Positions 46,597 through 54,802 of a stretch of 64,000 bases of DNA are shown piece after piece (positions within the stretch are counted from its first letter, which is position 1; the number at the start of each line of letters is the position of its first letter). The notes beneath the pieces were generated by a model. That model searched no databases. It saw only the letters and a program-made list of their open reading frames with translations, and had not been told where the DNA came from. Position numbers and translations under genes: made by a program. The DNA comes from Pseudoalteromonas luteoviolacea H33-S. GTDB lineage: Bacteria; Pseudomonadota; Gammaproteobacteria; Enterobacterales; Alteromonadaceae. The stretch is taken from assembly GCF_001625695.1 (NCBI RefSeq), contig NZ_AUXY01000024.1, forward strand, positions 1-64,000, read 5' to 3'.

Positions 46597-48978
46597 ATGT
46601 CCAAACGAGTATTGCCTATGCTGTCAGAAAAAAAACTAGAATCAAAAACAGAACAGTTGAGCATTATCAATCAGTTTTCATCCTCTTTATTACAAATTAC
46701 GCATTTAGAAGAACTCTTTGAATATGTCACGTCACAGGTAGTTAAACGCCTAGGCTTTGTCGACTGTGTGATTTATCTCGCAGATACAGACAATACCTAC
46801 TTAGAGGCCGTAGCCAGTATGGGTATTGCCCAGCACAGTGAACGCTATGAAGTGGCACAAAAGACCATGCCTATTGAAGCTGGCATTACGGGACACGTCG
46901 CCCGAACTAAAAAGCCTTTCATATCTGGTGATCTCTCTATTGAGCCCTTGTATATTGCGGACTCACGCCCAGCTTTATCTGAGTTATGTGTCCCTTTAGT
47001 TTACAAAGAGCACTTAATAGGTGTAATAGACTGTGAACATCCTGAGCAAGACTATTTTACTTCCAGCCATTTACAAATTTTATCTACCGTAGCCCATTTA
47101 TTAAGCGCCAAAATACATCAAGTGCGAACTGTTGATCATTTAACTGCAACTGTGTCTCAACTTAATGAAGCACAGCTCATTGAAAAATGTATTTTAAAAA
47201 TTGCCAATATTACTTACCACTCTCAAGAGCTAGATACATTTTATGATGAGTTATACAAAATCATAAACACAGTTCTTCCTGCAAGCAATTGTTTTATAGG
47301 AATTTATGATACAAAACAAGATATGCTTGAGATTGAATACTTAATTGAAGATGGTAATAAATGCCTAGCCCAACAAAAAGTGTCAAAATCTCAGCTTAAA
47401 CACACGGCTTCTTATTACGTGATAAGAACACAATCAGCATTGCTTTGCGACCACCAACAGTTTCAAGATCACATTCAACAGGGCCATTTTGAAATGATAG
47501 GCCGCTCCCCTGAGGCTTGGCTTGGGGTGCCCTTTGTGGTTAACGATCAATATCAAGGTGTGATCGTTTTGCAAAGCTATAAACAGCAAGAGACTTTTAA
47601 CCGCCACCATTACACTATTTTGACTTATATAAGTCGGCAGATCAGCATGGCGATTGATCGCCGCCTAGCGAAACAAGCCCTGGAGCACAGAGCATTACAT
47701 GATGAACTAACAGGGCTTGCCAACCGTTACCTGTTAATAGAGAGGATGAAACATGCCATCTTGTCACTTGGACGACAATCTCAATCCAATATTCACTGCC
47801 TTATATATCTAGACTTAGATAGATTTAAAAGTATCAATGACTCACTAGGTCATGATGTTGGCGACCGCTTTTTGATTGCCATTGTTAACGCTTTGCAAAC
47901 ATGCATTCGTAAGACAGATACCTTTGCGAGATTAGGAGGAGATGAATTTGCCATCTTCATGGAAAATATCCAGGATGAAGATCAGGTAACTAAAGCTTTA
48001 CGGCGTCTGACACAAGCGATAGCCAACCCATTTGTCATAGATACTCATGTTTTGCAGGCATCTAGCAGTATAGGCGTCGCGTTTACCGAACATGACTCAG
48101 ACAATGCCATTACATTGCTACAGCAAGCTGATGCAGCCATGTATGAAGCAAAATCTGCCGGTCGCAGCCAGATCCGCTACTTTAACAATGCCATGCGCAG
48201 TAAATTAAAACATCAAGCTGATATAGAAAATGATTTACAGCACGGGATCTCCAACAATGAATTTGAGCTTTTTTTCCAGCCTATTTTTACACTTAATCAA
48301 CCTCGTGTCGTAAGCTTTGAATCTCTTGTACGATGGCACCACCCAAAAAATGGATTAGTGGCACCGGATAAATTTATCCCGATCGCTGAAAGTACAGGCC
48401 AAATTATAGAGCTAGATCGACATATTTTGACCCTTGCAGCGAAGCAGCTAGCATCATGGAGAGAACAAGGCATGCCGGAGGTAAAAGTTACCGTCAATGT
48501 CTCCTCTCGACATTTTGCTAGCTTAGAATTTATTACGCTGATCGAACAGTTGTATGCTCAGTTTGATTTAAAAAAAGGCAGCCTGTGTTTAGAGATCACT
48601 GAATCCGGATTAATTGAAAACCTTAGTCTGGCGACAAAAATAATTAATGGGATCACTCCATTGGGAGTCCAGCTTTATTTAGATGACTTTGGCACTGGAT
48701 ATTCTGCATTGGGTTATCTGCACCAGTTACCGATCCATGTACTTAAAATAGATAAAAGCTTCGTGGAGCAGCTTTGTACAAAAGATAGCCCGCTTATTGA
48801 TGCTATTTTATCACTGGCTAAGTCACTGCAATTGCAAGTCGTTGCTGAGGGTATCGAAACACCAAAGCAATGGGCAAGACTAAAGCGAAAAGGCTGTCAG
48901 TTAGGGCAAGGTTATTTAGTATCAAAACCCATGCCGGGTTATAAAGCAATGGCTTTTCTGCAAGCTCAACAAGCCTAG
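46597..48978 (+). CDS. GAF-GGDEF-EAL cyclic-di-GMP signalling protein
   Basis: About 793 residues from ATG 46597; ATG 46618 is an equally possible start, with a weak GAG upstream. Two GAF-like domains (about 20-165 and 190-355) precede GGDEF (about 370-535) with intact RLGGDEFAIF, and EAL (about 545-790). The EAL signature reads ESLVRWHHP instead of EAL, but the later catalytic segments are present: NVSSRHF, EITESG, DDFGTGYSALGYLHQLP, KIDKSFV, EGIET. No membrane segments: cytoplasmic. It may both make and break c-di-GMP, with the balance set by GAF ligands. Stands alone downstream of divergent pyrC. Confidence 0.92.
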   Translation: MSKRVLPMLSEKKLESKTEQLSIINQFSSSLLQITHLEELFEYVTSQVVKRLGFVDCVIYLADTDNTYLEAVASMGIAQHSERYEVAQKTMPIEAGITGHVARTKKPFISGDLSIEPLYIADSRPALSELCVPLVYKEHLIGVIDCEHPEQDYFTSSHLQILSTVAHLLSAKIHQVRTVDHLTATVSQLNEAQLIEKCILKIANITYHSQELDTFYDELYKIINTVLPASNCFIGIYDTKQDMLEIEYLIEDGNKCLAQQKVSKSQLKHTASYYVIRTQSALLCDHQQFQDHIQQGHFEMIGRSPEAWLGVPFVVNDQYQGVIVLQSYKQQETFNRHHYTILTYISRQISMAIDRRLAKQALEHRALHDELTGLANRYLLIERMKHAILSLGRQSQSNIHCLIYLDLDRFKSINDSLGHDVGDRFLIAIVNALQTCIRKTDTFARLGGDEFAIFMENIQDEDQVTKALRRLTQAIANPFVIDTHVLQASSSIGVAFTEHDSDNAITLLQQADAAMYEAKSAGRSQIRYFNNAMRSKLKHQADIENDLQHGISNNEFELFFQPIFTLNQPRVVSFESLVRWHHPKNGLVAPDKFIPIAESTGQIIELDRHILTLAAKQLASWREQGMPEVKVTVNVSSRHFASLEFITLIEQLYAQFDLKKGSLCLEITESGLIENLSLATKIINGITPLGVQLYLDDFGTGYSALGYLHQLPIHVLKIDKSFVEQLCTKDSPLIDAILSLAKSLQLQVVAEGIETPKQWARLKRKGCQLGQGYLVSKPMPGYKAMAFLQAQQA

Positions 48979-49549
48979 TCTATTGATTAATATAGATAAG
49001 AAAAAAGACAGAACAAGCAGCTTTAGCAGCTTGTTCTCATAGGCCATAATTATTTCAACTCTGATCTTATTTCTTTTTTCGCTTAAACTGTATTTTGAAG
49101 CGCAACACGTGTTTTCAGCCAAAAGCGCATCTTTACTCCACTATCTGAGTTAACCAAAAATCGCTCGACAGACAAAACCTCAACGCATTGCTTAGATTGC
49201 AAGGCCCAGTTTCGTCGTCGCATTTTGCATTCTTGCGCCAATAAAGCCTACAGAGATATCTCGCCAGTCCAGTCGCTTTCGCGAGCAAAATTCAACTCCG
49301 ATTTCTTACCCATGTAAAAAATACCTAAATTATGAATAGTCACCATAAAAAATCATCCCAAAAGGATATCTAGACATCTAAAAGTGCAGGACTAAAGTCG
49401 AATTTTCTCAACTGATAGATTCTCAAATGCAACATGAGCAAAATTAATTTGTATTTTTTTTAAAAAAAGTTAAATAAATAATGACAACGCTGTCAAAAAT
49501 AGTGTTATAGTGATTTAGTGAAATTTTGAACAATCGCTGATGGAATTGT
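48979..49549. other. Intergenic region before metR
   Basis: About 570 bp without a trusted gene. A near-perfect inverted repeat GAACAAGC/GCTTGTTC (49011-49036) may end the c-di-GMP gene. MetJ-box-like sequences begin at 49364. The middle (49100-49330) shows nothing I recognise. Confidence 0.4.
49364..49379. promoter_or_regulatory. Second MetJ-box-like pair upstream of metR
   Basis: ggatatct-agacatct: the right half is 7 of 8 to AGACGTCT, the left 5 of 8. Weaker than the pair at 49550. Confidence 0.35.
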
Positions 49550-49565
49550 AGACGTCTAGACGTTG
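49550..49565. promoter_or_regulatory. Tandem MetJ boxes upstream of metR
   Basis: AGACGTCT (perfect) followed directly by AGACGTTG (6 of 8). MetJ-SAM binds tandem 8-bp met boxes cooperatively. They lie 71 bp upstream of metR, which MetJ represses in E. coli. Confidence 0.75.
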
Positions 49566-49635
49566 AATACCCGGATAGTACAGCGTAATATGGATGTAAT
49601 CTGAGTTTTACTCACGTTTAGAATGAGATTTATTA

Positions 49636-50526
49636 ATGATGATAGACATTAAGCACTTAAAAACCATTGCTACCCTGAAAGATACTGGATCACTGGTGAA
49701 CACTGCACGTGAGTTATTTTTAACTCAGTCTGCTTTGTCTCATCAAATTAAAGACCTAGAAAATAAGTTAGATTGCCAGTTATTTGAAAGAAAAACCCAA
49801 CCAGTCAGGTTTACACCACAAGGCATGCTGTTACTTGAACTTGCCAGTGAAGTGTTACCCAAAGTAGAAGCGACAAAATGCAGATTGAAAGAGAGTTTGA
49901 ATCAACCTATCTCTCAATTAAAGCTCAGTGTTGAATGCCACGCTTGCTTTCACTGGTTATTACCAACAATTAAAGAGTTTAATAACTTTTGGCCAGACAT
50001 TCGCGTCGATTACGAGCAAGGGTTTAGCTATGACGCGATACCCGAACTACTCAGTGACGAGTTAGATATTGTCCTAACGTCAGATATTAGAGAACCTGAT
50101 CAACTTGAATATGCTCATGTTTTTGATTTTAAACTCAAACTCATTGTGGCACCGGATCATGAACTAGCAAAGAAAGCGTATGTCACCGCACTAGATCTTA
50201 AAGATGAAACAATAATTTCTTATCCGATCCCTAAGGAACGTCAGGATATCTTCAAGCACTTCATTCAAAATGCACGTTTTGATGGCACGCTTAAATCAGT
50301 CGATCAAGGCTTATTAATTTTTCAACTCGTTAGTGCTGGTATGGGTGTGGCAGCGCTACCTGATTGGCTCGTAACCCCTTATGAAAGTCAGGGACTAATT
50401 AAATCAATCCCATTAGGTGCGCTAGGTTTAAGTCGTCCTATGTATCTTGCAATGAAAAAGAGTATGAAAGATAACCCTGTTTATCGACACTTTTTAAATA
50501 CGTGCAAGCAATCTATTAGCCGATAA
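49636..50526 (+). CDS. metR: LysR-type methionine regulator MetR
   Basis: 296 residues. The N-terminal HTH (HLKTIATLKDTGSLVNTARELFLTQSALSHQIKDLENKL) is close to MetR, as are VRFTPQG, LSVECHACFHWLLP, DIVLTSDI and GMGVAALPDW. MetR uses homocysteine as co-regulator and activates metE/metH. MetJ boxes upstream fit the known repression of metR. No met enzyme gene is adjacent, so its targets are elsewhere. Confidence 0.9.
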   Translation: MMIDIKHLKTIATLKDTGSLVNTARELFLTQSALSHQIKDLENKLDCQLFERKTQPVRFTPQGMLLLELASEVLPKVEATKCRLKESLNQPISQLKLSVECHACFHWLLPTIKEFNNFWPDIRVDYEQGFSYDAIPELLSDELDIVLTSDIREPDQLEYAHVFDFKLKLIVAPDHELAKKAYVTALDLKDETIISYPIPKERQDIFKHFIQNARFDGTLKSVDQGLLIFQLVSAGMGVAALPDWLVTPYESQGLIKSIPLGALGLSRPMYLAMKKSMKDNPVYRHFLNTCKQSISR

Positions 50527-50574
50527 CTGGTAGACAGGTTAAACTAGCTCTAACTGGGATAGTTAGAGCTAATT

Positions 50575-51339
50575 ATGTTTGAACTAAAAAAAATCATCGG
50601 TAGCCTGCTCATGCCGCTACCTGCCTCACTGATATTTATCTTCTTCTTACTGTTAATCATATCTAAAACGAATAAAAAGAGCTTTGTACTGTGTTTAAGC
50701 TCGGTCGTCACATTGTGGTTGATAAGTACACCCTATGTTGCTGATTTCATAATAACGCCAAAAGAACAGTCAATCTCTTTATTTTCTCCACAACAACATA
50801 AAAACGTGGATGCCATTGTTGTACTGGGTAGCGGGCTTAACCCAAATTCTAAGCTCGCTGCAAATCAACAGCTCTCTAGTACCGCATTAGCGCGATTAGT
50901 CGAAGGCGTGAGGCTTGCACATCAATACCCGCAGGCAAAATTGGTTGTTTCAGGTGCCGGGTTTAACAATACCACCAGCAGTGAATTAATGACACAAACA
51001 GCGCAAGCATTAGGTATCAGTTTGCATCGTATTCGCCAAAATCCCAATGCCTATGATACGGCTGATGAAGCAAAACTATTGGCACCAATGCTTGTTGACA
51101 GTACTGTTGTCCTAGTCACTTCAGCCAGCCACATGCCAAGAGCACAAGATCTATTCTCAGCACAAGGTATAGATACACATTCCTCACCGGTCGAAATATA
51201 TGGGTTCGGAACAACACCTTTTTATCGTCAGTTTATTGCATCAAGTTATGTATTACAGGCAATAACAACCTATACTCATGAATGGATAGGACAACAGTGG
51301 ATCACTTTAAGGCGTATGCTAGACAGTGAAGCGCTGTAG
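50575..51339 (+). CDS. ElyC-like DUF218 envelope protein
   Basis: 254 residues: two N-terminal membrane segments (about 12-31 and 37-58), then a periplasmic DUF218 domain. The domain has VDAIVVLGSGLNP.., AKLVVSGAG, YDTADEAKLLAP and VLVTSASHMPRAQDLF. The two-span layout is that of ElyC (YcbC) rather than single-span SanA. ElyC affects lipid-carrier use in cell-wall assembly; the function here is inferred. 48 bp after metR, possibly co-transcribed. Confidence 0.82.
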   Translation: MFELKKIIGSLLMPLPASLIFIFFLLLIISKTNKKSFVLCLSSVVTLWLISTPYVADFIITPKEQSISLFSPQQHKNVDAIVVLGSGLNPNSKLAANQQLSSTALARLVEGVRLAHQYPQAKLVVSGAGFNNTTSSELMTQTAQALGISLHRIRQNPNAYDTADEAKLLAPMLVDSTVVLVTSASHMPRAQDLFSAQGIDTHSSPVEIYGFGTTPFYRQFIASSYVLQAITTYTHEWIGQQWITLRRMLDSEAL

Positions 51340-51500
51340 CTTAATATGTAATAAAAAAGCAAAAATTGCATAAAGTTAGACCTAATGAAACTTGAATCAG
51401 CGCTTAAAAACGCAAAAAATTGAAAAATTGCTCAAAAATAGGTATAAATGGCGTTTATTCTTAACCTGCGTATCCACGTACAACACGACTGGAATCTACG

Positions 51501-51869
51501 ATGAGTAAACTTGATAAGACTGAAGTTCTAAGCGCGTTTGAAGCTGCTTATGAAGCTGTGAATGGCAAAAAGCCAGAAATCACGATCAAACCAGGCTGGT
51601 ACAGCATTGATGGTGGCAAAAATATGCGCCTAGCTGATGTCGCTGCACTAACCGAAGAGCTAACTTCAGGCACAGCTGGTGCAAGTGAAGAAAAGCCAGT
51701 TAAAAAACCTGCTGCGAAAAAAGCTGCCCCTGCGCCAGCTGCAAAGACAAAAGCTGCGGCCTTTACAGTTGTTACTGCAAATGAAGAAGGCTACAAAGCA
51801 GAAGAAGCTTGGATTGTAGAGCTTGCTGAGAAAGACCACGATTGTCGTCTTCCTCGCGGTGTTGTTTAA
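51501..51869 (+). CDS. Small conserved-looking protein with Lys/Ala/Pro linker
   Basis: 122 residues: a folded N-terminal part (1-55, KPGWYSIDGGKNMRLADVAALTEEL), a low-complexity linker KPAAKKAAPAPAAKTKAAA, and a short C-terminal part ending EKDHDCRLPRGVV. I do not recognise a function; the linker resembles those of histone-H1-like or regulator proteins. Monocistronic, with coding-quality codon use and a free upstream region. Confidence 0.65.
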   Translation: MSKLDKTEVLSAFEAAYEAVNGKKPEITIKPGWYSIDGGKNMRLADVAALTEELTSGTAGASEEKPVKKPAAKKAAPAPAAKTKAAAFTVVTANEEGYKAEEAWIVELAEKDHDCRLPRGVV

Positions 51870-51939
51870 ACACTGAAAAACTATGGTGCCACATGATTAT
51901 GCTGGCACCGTATTTTAACACCCCGACAACTTACACTAG

Positions 51940-52404
51940 CTAGCATTTAAAGCGCTGTCTGGTAACCTCTCCCCAGTATTCATCTTCATACTTGTCTTCA
52001 ATTAAATCCAAACCCGGTAACATGGTGATTGCACTACGCCAGAACTCGGTGGCATAGTCCGCTCCTGTAATTTGTTTAATTGTCCAATTACCCGGTAAAC
52101 GCTGCCACAATGTATGAGCAAACTGAGTGCCTAACTTCGCTTTTCTAAATACAGGCACAATGTAAAACTCAGCAACTTCATAACATTCAGCAAACTCACT
52201 ATAAATTGCAGCAAACCCCGCAGGGATACCTGACTCATAGCATATAAAAGCAGATACATTACTATCTGCTATATCAGTATCTAATTCAAACATCCCGTCA
52301 GCTAAGGGCTTTTTCTCTGTGAGTTTAGAGAACTCGGCCTCATAAGCCTGTGCTAAATTTAAATAAATTGCTCGATTACATTCTTCAATGGCAACAATTT
52401 CCAC
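51940..52404 (-). CDS. GNAT-like acetyltransferase
   Basis: 154 residues. AAIYSEFAECYEVAEFYIVPVFRKAKLGTQFAHTLWQRLPG matches the central GNAT strands and acetyl-CoA loop, with FRKAKLGTQF in place of the usual QGxGxG, a weak version. Substrate unknown. The downstream side converges on the gene ending at 51869. Confidence 0.7.
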   Translation of the reverse strand: MEIVAIEECNRAIYLNLAQAYEAEFSKLTEKKPLADGMFELDTDIADSNVSAFICYESGIPAGFAAIYSEFAECYEVAEFYIVPVFRKAKLGTQFAHTLWQRLPGNWTIKQITGADYATEFWRSAITMLPGLDLIEDKYEDEYWGEVTRQRFKC

Positions 52405-52479
52405 TTCTCACTCCCCATCGCTTAAATTTGCCTTAGTCTAACGTCAAATTAGGTTAAGATTATGGAGTCTTAGAATCGG

Positions 52480-53133
52480 CTACCTATCCACTCCAGTTTC
52501 ATTACATCGAACAACATCTTTCTCTAACAGCGCTTGGTCTCGCCAGCGTGAGAGTACAGGGCAAGTAAGTACCTGTTCCACATAATTTTGTGCACAAGTG
52601 CCTAATTCAACGCCATAAGTGTCGAATCGCAAACATACAGGCGCAAACATCGCATCCACCATCGACCAATTACCAAAGAGCCAGTCACCCTTTTGTCGAT
52701 AACGTTGCATTTGCTCGGTAAAAATTATCTCTACTCGCTGAATGTCTTTAAGTACTTGCGAGTTAACTTCAACATGACGCTTGGCTCTAATATTCATCGG
52801 CATGGCATTTTTCAATGCCCCAAAGCTGCTGTGCATCTCAGCACATAAAGCACGTGCCCGCGCTCTCTCAGACGTACTTTTTGGTAGCGCTCTGCCAAAT
52901 AGATAAGATTCATTGATATATTCTAAAATAGCAAGAGACTCCCAGACAGTCACATCGCCATCAACTAACACAGGGACTTTTTGTGTAGGGCTCACGCCTT
53001 CTAACACCTGATAAAATGACTCAGTGGCTAAGTTCAGTCTTATTTCTTCATAATCTAAGCCAAACTTTTCCAGTAATAACCAAGCTCTCAACGACCATGT
53101 AGAATAGTTTTTATTGCCAATATATAACTGCAT
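52480..53133 (-). CDS. Glutathione S-transferase family protein
   Basis: 217 residues from ATG 53133; an overlapping ATG at 53136 is only one base from the AGGGAGG ribosome site, so the second is preferred. The thioredoxin-like N-terminus has YIGNKNYSTWSLRAWLLLEKFGLDYEE with the likely catalytic Ser/Tyr, the cis-Pro motif KVPVLVDG and ESLAILEYI. Divergent from a LysR regulator at 53242, a common regulator-target layout. Confidence 0.88.
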   Translation of the reverse strand: MQLYIGNKNYSTWSLRAWLLLEKFGLDYEEIRLNLATESFYQVLEGVSPTQKVPVLVDGDVTVWESLAILEYINESYLFGRALPKSTSERARARALCAEMHSSFGALKNAMPMNIRAKRHVEVNSQVLKDIQRVEIIFTEQMQRYRQKGDWLFGNWSMVDAMFAPVCLRFDTYGVELGTCAQNYVEQVLTCPVLSRWRDQALLEKDVVRCNETGVDR

Positions 53134-53241
53134 CATACCTCCCTAATCTCAATTTATGTGTGCAATTACATTCATCCTAAGTTGTAATTCACACTAAAAC
53201 TAACGGATAATTTAAATACAACACATCAAAATAATTGATAG

Positions 53242-54090
53242 ATGGATATAGACGCATTAAAAAGTTTTCTCGCCTTTGTAGAAACAGGTAGTTTTAGCAG
53301 AACAGCCATACAAATGCATAAAACCCAATCGGCAATCAGCATGCAAATGAAAAGGCTCCAGAAAGATGTAGGGCAAACGTTATTTATCAAAGAAGGACGT
53401 AATTTACATTTAACAGCTGAAGGCGTCGCGCTCGCTGGATACGCAAAAAAAATAATCCAGTTACAGCAAAGTGCCCTGACTAATTTGCGTTCCGCGACAC
53501 CAAATAAACTACTGCACCTAGGTTGTCCTGATGATTATGCTGAATCAGTCTTGCCTGTTTTGGTTCAATTGTTACATCAGCATATCGAGCATTTAGAATT
53601 ACACGTAACCTGTGCATCAAGCCCAAATCTGCAATCACAATTAGATAAGGGGCTTATCGATATTGCCATCATTACTCGTAGTGCGGATTCTGAACAAGGT
53701 TTTTTGCTTTGTCAGGACAAAGGGGTTTGGATCGGTGCAGAGCACACTCAATTATTAGAACAGTCCAGCTTGCCCCTTGCTGTATTCCAAAAAGAATGCC
53801 GATTTCATCAAGCTGCCACAGAGGGCTTAATGAAACAAAATAGGGATTTTCATATCATCGCATGCTCGGGCAGTGCCAGCACATTGCGTGGGTTAGTCAA
53901 ACACGACCTCGCAATCAGTGCTATGGCAAACCTGAGCCGTAACGATCTACCAGTGTTAAATGATCCAAGACTCCCTTTATTGCCAAATATAGAGATTGCA
54001 TTAGTCAAACATACTGGCACGAATGCCGTGATCTCTGAGGTTCAACTTAAACAAGTATGCCAACAATTTCAGCACCAATTTGAGTGCTAA
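53242..54090 (+). CDS. LysR-family transcriptional regulator
   Basis: 282 residues with the N-terminal HTH (ALKSFLAFVETGSFSRTAIQMHKTQSAISMQMKRLQKDVGQTLF) and a LysR substrate domain from about residue 85. Divergent from the glutathione-transferase gene across a 108-bp gap. The co-inducer is unknown. Confidence 0.92.
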   Translation: MDIDALKSFLAFVETGSFSRTAIQMHKTQSAISMQMKRLQKDVGQTLFIKEGRNLHLTAEGVALAGYAKKIIQLQQSALTNLRSATPNKLLHLGCPDDYAESVLPVLVQLLHQHIEHLELHVTCASSPNLQSQLDKGLIDIAIITRSADSEQGFLLCQDKGVWIGAEHTQLLEQSSLPLAVFQKECRFHQAATEGLMKQNRDFHIIACSGSASTLRGLVKHDLAISAMANLSRNDLPVLNDPRLPLLPNIEIALVKHTGTNAVISEVQLKQVCQQFQHQFEC

Positions 54091-54205
54091 ATGTTATCTC
54101 ACGCACATTCTCACCAAGCCTTACACTTTTTGACAACGGCGGCACAGACTCTCACAAGGCTTGCCTCTAAACTGAGTCACAAGTTAACCAAATGGAATAT
54201 GCGTA

Positions 54206-54802
54206 ATGAAAACTTTATCTCTACTCTCACTAGTCCTTGCTGTCACCGCGTCATTTTCGTCAATGGCAAACATCACTGATGAACAACACAGAATTGGTGC
54301 ACAGCTCTCAGGTGGTTCAGCATCTTATAAAAGCTCAAGCCAAGACGGTGACGGCGTCGGTCAGCTATATGTTTACTACAACTATCAATTTGATCCAACA
54401 TGGGCATTAGAAGTCGGTCTAAATGGCGGCAGTGACTCCGATGATTGGGAGTGTACCGATACTCAAAATAGAAAGTTCACCTGTACCCAACTGAATAAAA
54501 CTTTATTTGGACTCGGTGCCAATGACATTGATTATGGCAACCTTATTGTTGCCGCAAAAGGCCAATACCAGCTGACAGAGCAAAACTCTTTATATGGTAA
54601 ATTAGGTGCGAATTTCTACGATTATGAAATAAATCGTGGCAAAGCAACACTGGTAGAAGAAGATGGTGTTGGCTTTGTTGCTGAGCTAGGCTGGCAATAT
54701 GATTGGCAAAATGGCATGGCAATGAATGTGAGCTATCAATACCTCGATATGGGAGACCTCGATGTCTCAAGTTTAGGTTTAGGTATCAGCTACCGCTTTT
54801 AA
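54206..54802 (+). CDS. Outer-membrane beta-barrel protein (OmpA-like/opacity type)
   Basis: 198 residues: signal peptide MKTLSLLSLVLAVTASFSSMA, then about eight amphipathic strands, ending LGLGISYRF with the terminal Phe needed for BAM insertion. One Cys pair (WECTDTQNRKFTCT) sits in a loop. Fits the small porin-like beta-barrel family. Its last four bases overlap the convergent histidine kinase. Confidence 0.82.
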   Translation: MKTLSLLSLVLAVTASFSSMANITDEQHRIGAQLSGGSASYKSSSQDGDGVGQLYVYYNYQFDPTWALEVGLNGGSDSDDWECTDTQNRKFTCTQLNKTLFGLGANDIDYGNLIVAAKGQYQLTEQNSLYGKLGANFYDYEINRGKATLVEEDGVGFVAELGWQYDWQNGMAMNVSYQYLDMGDLDVSSLGLGISYRF

